Of a stretch of DNA of 64,000 nucleotides, positions 16,394 through 25,800 are shown one piece after another (positions within the stretch are counted from its first letter, which is position 1; each line of letters opens with the position of its first letter). The DNA comes from Larkinella sp. C7 (GTDB lineage Bacteria; Bacteroidota; Bacteroidia; Cytophagales; Spirosomataceae): NCBI RefSeq assembly GCF_006149005.1, contig NZ_VBSL01000012.1:62001-126000 (forward strand), in the 5' to 3' direction. Position numbers and translations under genes: made by a program. The notes beneath the pieces are model-generated. The model was not told where the DNA came from. It saw only the letters and a list, made by a program, of their open reading frames with translations, and made no database searches.

Positions 16394-17741
16394 CTTTCTG
16401 CCCGCTTCGATTTTCAAAGGCTATCCGGTACCGGATGGCTGTTTTGTTGTTCCTGACGTCTTCATTCCTCATCTGTTCGACAAATCTCCGGTTCAAATCT
16501 GGTATGGCAGCCGGTTTTCGGCCAAGAGCTACACGAAGGCGCAAGAGCTGATTGGCCGCTGCTGTGGTAAGGAGTACTTCCGGGGTATCTATGCGCGACA
16601 GAACCGGGAGGATGTAAAGAATAGCCAGTTTCAGCTATTCAAAGACACGATTAAAAAGCGGCCCTGGCTCGACCGGCAATTCGACGTTCGCGATTCGGAT
16701 TATGTGATTGAGAACAAGATCACCGGCAACAAGTTGATTCCGGGATCATTCGACCAGCCGCAAAAGATCATGTCGATTGCCGATCCTACCGATATCTGGG
16801 TAGAGGAGCCGATCACCCGGAAAGGGGAAATCAAACGAACCGACTTCTTTGATATGTTCGGTTCGCTGCGGAATCCCTACGGCGTACAGCCACGGTTTCA
16901 CTTTACGTTTAACCCGATATCCATTTACAGCTGGATATACACTGATTTCTTTGAAAAGAAGTCGATACCCAGTAACCGGGTGCTGGCCAATTACGACGAT
17001 AACCCGTTCTGTCCGCAGTCGGCATTTGATTTCTTCTCCTGGCTTCAGGATGTCGATCCGGAGCGGTACCTGATCGATGCAAAAGGTAAGTGGGGTGTAC
17101 CCAAACCGGACAACCCATACTTCCACAAACTCAATCCGGCCAAGCATTTCGCCAAGGTGCAGTACGATCCCAGGCTCCCGGTGTACCTGTCCTTCGACTT
17201 TAACGTCCGCAACAGCTGCATCGTCAGGCAAAAACAGGACGGCTCGCCGAAGTACCTCAAGGAGTTCTACATGGCCAGCGGTGCGGGATTCGATCTGGAA
17301 AGCCTGTGCCGGGAGATTGCGTTTCTGTATGGCAAAAACATGCTGATGTTTACCGGCGACGGATCCGGCAACAGCCGCTCGGCGTACACCACCGGCAACA
17401 TGTCGGCCTGGCAGCTCATCGAAGGCTACATGAAAAAGTACGGCGCGCCGTATACGGACTGGAGTGCCGTACCTCGCTCCAATGTGGAAACCGATAACAG
17501 CCGGTTTATCTGTAATGCCCTCATCAATGAATTTAAGGATTTCACCATCGATCCGGAAGGTTGCCCGGTGCTGGTTTCGGATGTGTTGCGCATGAAAGCC
17601 GCCACCGATGGCAAGTTAGACAAGGCAGATTGTAACAAGCATGATTACGGTCACGTCGGTGACTGCCTGCGGTACGACCTCGCCAATTTCGAGTTCAGCA
17701 CGTTTCAACGGCTCGGCAACGGGCTTCATAACTCTAATTAG
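16383..17741 (+). CDS. terL: Terminase large subunit (PBSX-like)
   Basis: 452 residues, the usual length. The ATPase domain has an adenine-binding/Walker A segment GSRFSAKS (Gly42-Ser49; first Gly residues replaced as in many terminases) and a Walker B IWVEE (138-142) with the catalytic Glu. The C-terminal RNase H-like nuclease has acidic residues in LSFDFN (Asp272), FTGDGSG (Asp326) and HVGDCLRY (Asp427). It pumps DNA into the procapsid and cuts concatemers. It is co-translated with the small-subunit gene. Confidence 0.93.
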   Translation: MTINFLPASIFKGYPVPDGCFVVPDVFIPHLFDKSPVQIWYGSRFSAKSYTKAQELIGRCCGKEYFRGIYARQNREDVKNSQFQLFKDTIKKRPWLDRQFDVRDSDYVIENKITGNKLIPGSFDQPQKIMSIADPTDIWVEEPITRKGEIKRTDFFDMFGSLRNPYGVQPRFHFTFNPISIYSWIYTDFFEKKSIPSNRVLANYDDNPFCPQSAFDFFSWLQDVDPERYLIDAKGKWGVPKPDNPYFHKLNPAKHFAKVQYDPRLPVYLSFDFNVRNSCIVRQKQDGSPKYLKEFYMASGAGFDLESLCREIAFLYGKNMLMFTGDGSGNSRSAYTTGNMSAWQLIEGYMKKYGAPYTDWSAVPRSNVETDNSRFICNALINEFKDFTIDPEGCPVLVSDVLRMKAATDGKLDKADCNKHDYGHVGDCLRYDLANFEFSTFQRLGNGLHNSN

Positions 17742-17773
17742 TACCCCCGCATCGGCGGTCCGACGTAATCTGT

Positions 17774-18034
17774 ATGAAAAAAGCTCTTCACAACCTGATT
17801 CAGTACCTGCTGCTGGCCATTGGCGTTCTGGCGGCTATTTCCAACATCGCTCACGAGCTGGGCGTCTGGTCGAAGGATTCCAGCGACTGGGTATTCTACC
17901 TCTGGATTCTGCTACCGCTGTGGGGAACCGTCGGCGTGGTAGATCTGCTGCTGGTGGCCTGGGCGATCGGCAAAGCATGGAGCGGGCTGGCGTCACTGTT
18001 AACCGGTTCCGAGGAGGAACGCTACTACCTATGA
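17774..18034 (+). CDS. Small two-helix membrane protein
   Basis: 86 residues with two hydrophobic segments (YLLLAIGVLAAISNIAHEL region and WVFYLWILLPLWGTVGVVDL region), probably spanning the membrane twice. It follows the terminase gene by 32 bases and overlaps the LytTR gene by 4 bases (ATGA). Its place suggests translation coupling to the regulator rather than a lysis role, but the function is unknown. Confidence 0.6.
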   Translation: MKKALHNLIQYLLLAIGVLAAISNIAHELGVWSKDSSDWVFYLWILLPLWGTVGVVDLLLVAWAIGKAWSGLASLLTGSEEERYYL

Positions 18035-18339
18035 GATCACGTGACATCCTGCGGATGTATAACCAGATCAGCCACATCACGGCCGACAGCAACTACAGCC
18101 GGGTGTACCTCACCGACGGTCGGATGTTCCTCTACGGCAAATTGCTGCTGCACTGGGAAGCCGAGCTTTCGGGTTTCAACTTCTTCCGGATTCACAAGTC
18201 TCACCTGGTCAATATGGATCATGTGAAGCTTGCGCCGGTTGAATTGGCGCAAAAGACCATACGCATCCCGGTGAAAGGCGAATTGCTACCGGTTGCCCGG
18301 CGAATCAAACCTGCATTTTTAACCCATTTCAAATCATAG
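18031..18339 (+). CDS. LytTR-domain DNA-binding protein
   Basis: 102 residues, a nearly bare LytTR domain: ISHITADSNYSRVYLTDGRM, then a segment with FFRIHKSHLVNMDHV, the family signature around the DNA-contacting strand. No receiver or membrane sensor is attached. It is co-translated with the small membrane protein and lies inside the late operon, directly after terminase. By analogy with phage late activators it may act on the late or head-gene promoter near 35668. That target is inference. Confidence 0.85.
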   Translation: MRSRDILRMYNQISHITADSNYSRVYLTDGRMFLYGKLLLHWEAELSGFNFFRIHKSHLVNMDHVKLAPVELAQKTIRIPVKGELLPVARRIKPAFLTHFKS

Positions 18340-18342
18340 CGT

Positions 18343-19026
18343 ATGGAAATTCTATCTGATAAACTGACTGCCATTCAGTTCAATGGGCTGGATGATTACA
18401 ACAGAATCTTTAAATGGATGTGGGATGAGGGTAACACCTACGCACTGGCTGGCGAGGTGCAGTACCGGCATCCAATTCTGTTACTGCCTGGACCTAAAGG
18501 CACAATGGCAGCTTCGCCGGGTGATTACGTCGTTCGGGACGAGAATGAAGGCGGTAATTTCTTTGTATGCCGCCCGGATGAATTCGCTAGATTGACTCAG
18601 CCAATGACTGATGATCAGTTATCGGTTCTCGAACAGCTACGAAGCTACGATCCAGTGAGCGCAGAAGCGGTTGAAGAATTCCACCGACTGGCTAAGTCGA
18701 CCAAAAACGAAGCCGCCAAAACCATCCTGAATTACCTCGTTTCTGGTTTCCTGTCGACCGTCGATCAGGAGTTCACGCCCTGGCTGACGCCTTTTGACAA
18801 ACCGGGTGACAATGCCGGGGTCATCAAAGGATATGGCAATGTTGGCGATATCGCTTACGTCAAAGTTGACGGTGAGAAGTATGGCGTTTGGTACACCAAC
18901 AACTTCATTTACCGCCTGCGGTTCCTGATGACTGGCAGACTGGCTGTTGGTTATCCGGTATCGGTTTTCGCGCACTGCATCCGGTTGGATGTAGAGGAAA
19001 TGGGAATCATCATTAACGAAGGCTAA
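18343..19026 (+). CDS. Hypothetical phage protein
   Basis: 227 residues (MEILSDKLTAIQFNGLDDYN...), soluble, mixed alpha/beta, no recognised motif. The gene begins 3 bases after the LytTR stop and ends 1 base before the next start, so it is transcribed and probably translated together with them. It could be an internal virion or adaptor protein; nothing in the sequence decides this. Confidence 0.6.
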   Translation: MEILSDKLTAIQFNGLDDYNRIFKWMWDEGNTYALAGEVQYRHPILLLPGPKGTMAASPGDYVVRDENEGGNFFVCRPDEFARLTQPMTDDQLSVLEQLRSYDPVSAEAVEEFHRLAKSTKNEAAKTILNYLVSGFLSTVDQEFTPWLTPFDKPGDNAGVIKGYGNVGDIAYVKVDGEKYGVWYTNNFIYRLRFLMTGRLAVGYPVSVFAHCIRLDVEEMGIIINEG

Positions 19027-19027
19027 G

Positions 19028-20002
19028 ATGACAAACCCATTTAAAAAGCTCGTCGGCCTGAAAGGCATCGCCACTGCCGACAGCTACGTCAATGACCTGC
19101 CCGGTCTTTCGGTCGAGCTGGTCGATGCCCTGACCTCCGAATCTGACGATGAGGAGGATGTGCCCGCGCTGGAGGTCTGGAACCGCATTCATAACGCGGC
19201 TTTCGACCGGCTGGAATCCGAGATCGTGGGTTGCCTGTCGGCGGATTCAACCTTCACCTCGCTGATTGCCCGTACCTGCGAGGTTGAGCCGATCGATGGG
19301 TTGCCAACAACGCCGGTTGCACAGTACGAAGGTGTGCATATCAGGACACCGACTTCGCCCAACAGCCGGGTACGGCTCATGAACCTGGTATTCATGGCCG
19401 AAATCAACGCAAACGTCACGGCAACGCTGATTGTAGCCGATACCCGGCGCGGTACGGTTTTGAAGCATCAGGAGGTAATCGTTGTTCCCGGTGTGAACAT
19501 CATTCCGATCGGATATGATTACCCGCTACCGATACTGGAAACGCCCCAGCTGTTTGTGGGGATCAATGCGGAGGAACTGGCTTTTTTGCCCCTGTCACCC
19601 GCTACATGGAGCGTCACCTCGACCGCTTACCACATCGAACCGGCCTACTTTGCTGGTATCACCACGTTGGGACTGGGCATTCCCAACTACTTCTACCTCG
19701 AAGCCGAACACCAGCGTACCATCACTTCCGTCATTCCACGGTTTGCAGATCAACTGCGGCTGGCCTACATGTACCTCTGCGGTTCGCTGCTGATGACTGA
19801 GAAGCTGGGTTCGGTCAACTTCAACCTGTTCACCAGCACCAACCGGGATTTCACCATCGAGCAGGAAGAGAAGCTGATGAAAGATTTCAAGTCGGCCGTC
19901 AAGCCGGTGGCTCGATTGATCAAACAGCACCTGCTGGCCAGCGGCAACCTGCAACGCGCATCGGATACCGAGTCAGGATACGAAGAGGGAAGCTATGTCT
20001 AA
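19028..20002 (+). CDS. Hypothetical phage structural-type protein
   Basis: 324 residues with an acidic N-terminal region (SESDDEEDVPALEVWNRIHN) and a beta-rich middle (NANVTATLIVADTRRGTVLK) suggestive of a virion component such as a head completion or neck protein. No family is recognised. It overlaps the following gene by 8 bases. It lies between the packaging genes and the tail-completion genes. Confidence 0.6.
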   Translation: MTNPFKKLVGLKGIATADSYVNDLPGLSVELVDALTSESDDEEDVPALEVWNRIHNAAFDRLESEIVGCLSADSTFTSLIARTCEVEPIDGLPTTPVAQYEGVHIRTPTSPNSRVRLMNLVFMAEINANVTATLIVADTRRGTVLKHQEVIVVPGVNIIPIGYDYPLPILETPQLFVGINAEELAFLPLSPATWSVTSTAYHIEPAYFAGITTLGLGIPNYFYLEAEHQRTITSVIPRFADQLRLAYMYLCGSLLMTEKLGSVNFNLFTSTNRDFTIEQEEKLMKDFKSAVKPVARLIKQHLLASGNLQRASDTESGYEEGSYV

Positions 20003-20294
20003 CCTTAAAACGATAACCTACGACCTGGGAATCGACAATGTACCTCCCATCCCCGGTGAATACCTGGTGAGTGTTGGCAAGCGGGGGATAGGGTCAGTAT
20101 GGTACATCAAAGAGGTTCGGAAAGTCAATTCCAAAGTTGTTCGGGACTATACCCGATACGCTTTAAAGGTCATCCATACCCCCGAAATGAAGGAATTCAC
20201 TGTGCTTGAAGGTGATATGTACGAAAGCTGGGTTTGGGTACGGGGGCAGGAAGCCCATCCGTGCGTCTGGTATCCAAGAGGCAAAAAGTTATGA
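19995..20294 (+). CDS. Hypothetical small phage protein
   Basis: 99 residues (MSNLKTITYDLGIDNVPPIP...), beta-rich with several Trp residues near the C-terminus. It overlaps both neighbours by a few bases (8 and 4), showing tight translational coupling. Function unknown. Confidence 0.55.
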   Translation: MSNLKTITYDLGIDNVPPIPGEYLVSVGKRGIGSVWYIKEVRKVNSKVVRDYTRYALKVIHTPEMKEFTVLEGDMYESWVWVRGQEAHPCVWYPRGKKL

Positions 20295-20548
20295 TGGATG
20301 CAACGGATTTTGAGTCAAAAGGATTGGAGTTGCTGGTTTTCGCCGAGCAATTCAAGTGGATCTGCGTATCCAGTGATGGGCATTCGTGCCGGGTGTCATT
20401 CGTTGACGAAACCCGAATGATCAGGGTAGATATCTACACCTCAAAAATGACGGTTTGCATGGTTCGGAAGGGCGAAAAGCCGAGGTATTTCAAGAATCAG
20501 ACGCTAGATCAAATCAAGCAACTATTTAAAAACCCCTATACAAAATGA
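20291..20548 (+). CDS. Hypothetical small phage protein
   Basis: 85 residues from the ATG at 20291, chosen for its 4-base ATGA overlap with the previous stop. It has an alternating beta pattern and no known motif. It overlaps the HAD-like gene by 4 bases. Confidence 0.55.
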   Translation: MMDATDFESKGLELLVFAEQFKWICVSSDGHSCRVSFVDETRMIRVDIYTSKMTVCMVRKGEKPRYFKNQTLDQIKQLFKNPYTK

Positions 20549-20979
20549 CTGAAAGACGCCCTATAAATCATGCCAGGCCGACACGCATCATTGCCATTGA
20601 TTTCGATGGAACCTGTGTTGGTCACGAATTCCCGCTGATCGGCAAAGAGGTGCCGTTTTGTGTCAATGTCTTGAAAAAGCTTGTAGAGGCTAATTGCGCT
20701 CTGATTCTTTTCACCATGCGCAGTGAAGAGCATTTGGTTCGGGCAGAGCAATGGTTCGCGGAACGTGAGATTCCGCTATGGGGGTCGAATGTGAACCCAG
20801 ACCAGAAGTCGTGGACATTATCCCCCAAGGTTTATGCCCATGATTATATCGACGATGCGGCTTTCGGTTGTCCGTTGATTCACGATACCTCATTTGCGGA
20901 ACGTCCATATGTGGATTGGCAAAAGGTAGATGAATACTATTCGCAGTTCGCCTGGTATGGTATCAAACTAAATCCATAG
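20545..20979 (+). CDS. HAD-like hydrolase / phosphatase
   Basis: 144 residues. The HAD motif I is visible as IIAIDFDGTCVGHEF (nucleophile Asp followed by the second Asp two residues on). Motif II is LFTMRSEE, and an acidic DYIDDAAFG near the C-terminus fits motif IV. It resembles small phage and bacterial HAD proteins without a cap domain and would dephosphorylate a small substrate such as a nucleotide or sugar phosphate. It is an unusual passenger inside the connector gene string. Substrate unknown. Confidence 0.75.
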   Translation: MTERRPINHARPTRIIAIDFDGTCVGHEFPLIGKEVPFCVNVLKKLVEANCALILFTMRSEEHLVRAEQWFAEREIPLWGSNVNPDQKSWTLSPKVYAHDYIDDAAFGCPLIHDTSFAERPYVDWQKVDEYYSQFAWYGIKLNP

Positions 20980-20989
20980 GTGATCTGAC

Positions 20990-21460
20990 ATGTTCAACTT
21001 CGATTCCAACGCCGAAGAGGTCTTCGCCCGGTTGCAAAAGGTCGTTCAACGCGCCGAGGCTGGTTTAGGTACCAACCTGAAGATTTCAGCCCACGACGCA
21101 CTGGCCCTCATCGCCAACCGGGTGCAGCAACGTGGTCAGAACGCTTCCGGTGCCCGGATGCAGACGAAGGCGACGCTACGAAACGGCGTGTATTCGAAAC
21201 GGCATTCCGCTCGTCGGTCGGCTCGCGGCCGTCAGGTCAACCACATCGACTTTACGTTGGAAGGCGACCTGTTTCGCAACTGGCAGCTGCTGAGAACCGA
21301 GCCAAAGGAGGTGATGATCGGGTTTCTGGCGGATGATGCCGCTGATCTGGCGGGATATCTGGAGGAGTACTTCGGACCGGTGTTCAAGTTATCGCCGTCG
21401 GAAGAGAATCAGGTGATTGACGGATTTATTGACCGTGTAATTGAGGATATAATGCTTTAA
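20990..21460 (+). CDS. Tail-completion / virion morphogenesis protein
   Basis: 156 residues. The pattern of an N-terminal helix, a basic middle (SKRHSARRSARGRQVNHIDF), then FTLEGDLFRNWQ resembles phage head-tail joining proteins of the HK97 gp10 or Mu gpG kind. Such proteins close the neck or tail end. The position before the tail terminator-like gene agrees. Homology was not tested, so the family name is tentative. Confidence 0.55.
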   Translation: MFNFDSNAEEVFARLQKVVQRAEAGLGTNLKISAHDALALIANRVQQRGQNASGARMQTKATLRNGVYSKRHSARRSARGRQVNHIDFTLEGDLFRNWQLLRTEPKEVMIGFLADDAADLAGYLEEYFGPVFKLSPSEENQVIDGFIDRVIEDIML

Positions 21461-21464
21461 ACCC

Positions 21465-22001
21465 ATGATTCAGGAAACAATCGACGAAATCAACAGCCTG
21501 TTGCTGGCCTCCTTCAGCGAAGCGCAAAAGCTGAAAGACATCCAGCTGCACGGCGTGGCCATGCCGGTGCATGATCAACAGGCGAAAGGCGAGCGGCTGG
21601 TATTGCTGCTGGAAGAAAAACAACCGCGGCTGGTCCTCAACAACAAGTCGTTCTGGCAATCGGCTCACCTGGTCAGCGGGGGCTACCCGGCGATCAGTTC
21701 CGATTACGGCACCTTCAAATCCCACACCTATGACATGTCGATGGTGCTCATCTGTTGCTGCAAACGGGCGTCGGGTCTTGCTCACGCACTGGCGGTACTG
21801 GAGAATGTCAGCAACATCCGGATCGAACGGTTTGAGAACAACACGCTGGACGTCCTTCGGAGTTTCTGGCGGCAACCGGTGAGCGACGAGAAGGGCTACG
21901 ATCCGAACTGGTGGGCGATGGCCATCCGGTACCAGATCATTGGCGTCTCAGGTACCGAGTTCGCTGATTTCTACAACGTGTTAGACGAGGTAACTATATG
22001 A
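21465..22001 (+). CDS. Putative tail terminator-like protein
   Basis: 178 residues, 4 bases after the previous gene and overlapping the tail-chaperone gene by 4 bases (ATGA). Siphovirus gene order (neck, terminator, tube, chaperone, tape measure) makes a tail terminator or minor tail role likely. Nothing diagnostic is seen in the sequence itself. Confidence 0.5.
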   Translation: MIQETIDEINSLLLASFSEAQKLKDIQLHGVAMPVHDQQAKGERLVLLLEEKQPRLVLNNKSFWQSAHLVSGGYPAISSDYGTFKSHTYDMSMVLICCCKRASGLAHALAVLENVSNIRIERFENNTLDVLRSFWRQPVSDEKGYDPNWWAMAIRYQIIGVSGTEFADFYNVLDEVTI

Positions 22002-22753
22002 TTAAAGCTTTTCAAGACGCACTCGAAGCCGGTCACATCGAACCGGCAGTACTGCCGGACGGCAAGCCGTTTGTAATCAATGGGGTGCAGTACTATCAGG
22101 CGACCGATGGCGGGATCAACATGGCCATGGGCCGGTTTCATTCGTTTGGTGACACTTTACGCAAACACGACAGCCTGAAGCTAAGCGATGAGGTGCTAAC
22201 CACCGCGCTGGATACGATGTATGACCAGCTGCGCACGGCCAGTGCCCAGATCGGCTTGGACCCCGAACAGGCTCAGGACAACATCCGCTACGCCCTGACG
22301 ACCATCGAGCGCATTAAACAGCGCCGGGAGTTCGGGTTGGATGTCACCCAGGTGTATGACATCGCTTCGATCTTCTTTTTCAGTGAGAAGGAAGATCCGG
22401 CGTCCGTCGATCCGGCGACCAACCGGGCGAAGATCATCAGCTGGATGCCCTATCCGTGGCTTTATCGTTTTTTTTTGAGCATGCCGCTGGGCCAATACGT
22501 ACCCTTGCAGCAGCTTGCCGCCGTCGATACCCTGACGTTTATGAGCAATCTGAATCTACAGGAGTATCTGGATTGGAAAATAACCCTGTTGAAGTCCTCT
22601 GCGCATGGATTGATGCCCGCTACGATATCCACTATAAAATCGCGGATGGAGACCCTGCAAAACTCGGATGGCTTGATCGATGCACTGTTGAACAGTACCA
22701 CAACTACGCAGCCGCCTGGATCCGGGAGCAACGGCGAAAAGCAGCCGAATTAG
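21998..22753 (+). CDS. Tail assembly chaperone, zero-frame product
   Basis: 251 residues. It lies immediately before the tape-measure gene, the place of lambda G and its relatives, and like them it overlaps a second frame. About 159 codons in, a run of nine T bases (22468-22476) gives the slippery heptamer T TTT TTT in the correct phase (cgT TTT TTT). Slippage by -1 would continue in an open frame to 22797. Ribosomes that do not slip make the 251-residue form, with a Thr/Ser/Pro-rich end. Chaperones of this type coat the tape measure during tail assembly. The long zero-frame extension beyond the slip site is unusual. Confidence 0.65.
   Translation: MIKAFQDALEAGHIEPAVLPDGKPFVINGVQYYQATDGGINMAMGRFHSFGDTLRKHDSLKLSDEVLTTALDTMYDQLRTASAQIGLDPEQAQDNIRYALTTIERIKQRREFGLDVTQVYDIASIFFFSEKEDPASVDPATNRAKIISWMPYPWLYRFFLSMPLGQYVPLQQLAAVDTLTFMSNLNLQEYLDWKITLLKSSAHGLMPATISTIKSRMETLQNSDGLIDALLNSTTTTQPPGSGSNGEKQPN
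22468..22476 (+). other. Candidate -1 ribosomal frameshift site (T9 run)
   Basis: Nine consecutive T bases placed so that zero-frame codons read cgT TTT TTT TTG, matching the X XXY YYZ rule twice. The -1 frame downstream is open for 107 codons. Confidence 0.5.
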
Positions 22754-22797
22754 AACGCCTTACCGCCAAAAGCAAACAACCTACACTTGAAGAGTAA
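22474..22797 (+). CDS. Tail chaperone -1 frame extension (GT-like)
   Basis: This frame is open for 324 bases with codon use like a real gene, especially from 22573 (LENNPVEVLCAWIDARYDIH, then a helical Lys/Glu-rich end). There are two ways it could be expressed. One is a -1 frameshift at the T9 run, giving a longer chaperone as in phage lambda. The other is an independent start at the TTG at 22573, which has an AGGAG 8 bases upstream. Gene order favours the frameshift; the good Shine-Dalgarno site favours the second. It ends 42 bases before the tape-measure start. Confidence 0.5.
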   Translation, partial: FEHAAGPIRTLAAACRRRYPDVYEQSESTGVSGLENNPVEVLCAWIDARYDIHYKIADGDPAKLGWLDRCTVEQYHNYAAAWIREQRRKAAELERLTAKSKQPTLEE

Positions 22798-22839
22798 CCC
22801 AGAATCGGACATTCAAACCACTACTTACCGTAACTCGTA

Positions 22840-25800
22840 ATGTCCGTACGTGAAGAGAATATCAGACTCCGCATTCAGGCCAGCTCTGAACTGCCGGTGG
22901 TCAATGATCAGTTCAACGAACTGCTCAAATTGTCGCGCCTGGTTGCGCAGCAAATCGCTATCCAGACCGGCGAGATGCGCGCTCAGTCCGAATCGCAAAT
23001 CAAGGCGATCGGCGGTGTTACCGATGCGCTGAAGTCCCAGCGCGCGACTGTGCAGCAACACGATACCGACGTTAAAAATGCCGGGAAATCCTACGATGAT
23101 CTGGGTAAGCAAGTTCGGAACTTCGCAACACTGGTTGGCACCGCCTTCACCCTCAACGAGATTAAAAGTTTTGGCATGGAAGTCATCGACGCCAAAACAA
23201 AGATTGATTCTTTAAAAATCGCGCTGGATGTCATGCTCGGTTCGAAAAAGGAATCCACAGCCCTATTTAATGACATCGTTGCTCTGGCCAAAAAGACGCC
23301 GTTTACGCTGGATGAGGTTGCGGAGAATGTCGTCAAATTAAAGGCCTACAATATTTCCACCAAAGACCTTATACCTACCGTCGAAGCCCTTGGGAACATG
23401 GCTGCGGCTGTCGGAAAGGAAAAATTGCCTCAACTTACGCTGGCATATGGTCAGGTAATGAACATGGGTAAACTCATGGGAACCGAAACCCGTCAATTCG
23501 TGGAGGCTGGCATTCCTTTATATGACCTTTTGGCCGATTCGATGAAAAAGCCGAAGGACGAAGTAATCAAACTCGCTCAGGCTCATAAAATCATGGCATC
23601 CGATGTGCAAAAGGCAGTGATGGAAACGTCGGAGGTTGGAGGTCGGTTCTATAACATGATGGGGTTGCAGAGCAAGACTCTGGGCGGCCAGGTTTCCAAT
23701 TTGTCAGATACTTTTTTTATTGCCAAAGCTCGAATCGGCGACTTTTTTGAGGATGAGTTAAAGGCTGGTATTAAAACCACAGGGGACCTGATAACGGCTT
23801 TGATTGGTTCGGATAATGCGATTAAGAGAACGGTAACAAGCATATCCGCTATCATTTCCGCATTTACGACATGGCGTTTGGCCACGATCGCCCAGAATAC
23901 CGCGTCCACTGCTTTAAATGTTGTCAAGGCAACAGCTCAGGTGGTCTATGGGGCTTATTTGCTGGTTGTCCAACGAGTAACGACCCAACAAAACACCCTG
24001 ACCGCAGCGCAACTTGCCGCTACCACGGCGACACGTGGATTGTGGGCTGCACTTTCCGCTAATCCGCTCGGTTTGATTGTTTCAATCATCGGTACGGTTA
24101 TAACCGGTATTCTGGCACTTGATGCGGCTACGCAGGATGTAACCGCTACGATGGGCGAGATGGAGTATCAGGTTAAAAAGGAGCAATCCGAATTGATGGG
24201 TCTGGCTCAGCGGGCTATGTCAGCCGCTGAAGGAACATCACTTCGGAAAGAGGCCCTTGAAATGTTGATTGCCAAATATCCCGAATATTTCCGGGGCCTG
24301 GATTCGGAGAAGACCAGCAACAGCCAGCTTAAAAAGATTCTGGATCAGGTCAATATCAGCTATCAGGAACGGATCGACCTCGCACGCGATGCCTACAAAG
24401 TCGAATCGCTGACCGCCAAACAGCGTGAGCTATTTGAGAAAGAAGCGGCCTTGATTGCCAAATTGCCGCAGGATGTTCAGAACATGATCGGGGGGAGCCT
24501 AAAAAATCTCATCGAAATGTGGCAAAAGGGCATGATTCAAGGTTCTGAGGCATTCCGAAATGAAAGCCGGGACTTGATGGACAAGGTTTTCGGACTCAAC
24601 CGACAGATATCGCTGGAAACAATCAACGAAATCATTAATGGTCAGCAGAAAGTTCAACTTGAACTCGGTAAGTCGGGCGAAAAAATCAAGTCTCAGAAAG
24701 ATAAGGAGCGAATTGCGGAAACAGGGGCAATCAACGCACATTACGAGGTATTGCGACAACAAGCTGACGGTAATTCGAAAGAGATTATCCGTCTTAATGC
24801 AGCCGAAAAGATCGAGATCGCAAAGGCGAATGGTACCTACCGTGAAAAAGAGCGGGTAGCAAGTGAGGATGATGATAAAAATAAAAAAATACGGGTTTCG
24901 CAAACCGAAATTGATATTCGTAAACTAAAGGAGAAAGAGGGAGAACTTACCCTCGAAGATAAGAAGAGGCTACTCGACCTTGAAGAGAAGCTGGACATTG
25001 AAAATATCCAGAAATCAAAGCTAAATCTAATTGCCAAGCAAAAGGCAGTTGAGGTTGTGATAGCTGAGTATGCTCCCCGAAAAGCCGCTCTCGAAATAGA
25101 GTTCGAAGCCAAAAAGAACGAAGGGTTAATTGAAAAAGAAAAGGAGCTTCAAAATCAGATTGAAGTCCTTACTGCTCAACGACTGGAAGCGGAGCGGATT
25201 CTTGTCAAGTTGCAAACCGCTAATACCGAAGAAGAGCGCCGGGCGGTAATCGCCGAATTCGGGAAGAAAATAACTGATGATGTCAAAGCGCAGGCCGTAG
25301 AACGACTTAAGGCTCAGCGTGATGCTTCCTTGTCCGAGTTGGATGTGATTTTTGCGAATCAGGGATTAAAGAGCGAGGCCTACCACAAAGCCTACATAAA
25401 ATACCTTGAAGATGATAAGCAGTACCAAACTGCTTTACTGAATCAGACCAAAGAAGCGGGTCAGTCCACGATTCAGGTAATGTCTGAAACCGAGAAAAAG
25501 ATTCAGGCACTCCAGAAAGAAACCGCTGAGATCGAAAAGGAAAATATCGAAAAAGGCCGTCGATATAGACAGGAGGCCATTCAGGGCATTGTATCGCTGC
25601 TGGGTAATGTAAACCCTGTTGTTTCCCAATTCGCAAACGGGATACTGTCGGTAATGAACAACATGGATTTGTTGTCGGGGAAAAGCAGGGAAGAGGCCGA
25701 AACCAGGGTGAATGACCTTAAGCAAACATTGGCTTCGCTCGAAATACTACGGAGTGAGCACGCGACCCGATCGAAAGAGCAAACCGAAAAAACGGAGCAG

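Noticed and set aside
15641-16417. 258-residue minus-strand frame opposite the terminase small subunit
   Set aside because: Exactly mirrors the terminase gene; no plausible domain, and the plus strand has the terminase helix-turn-helix.
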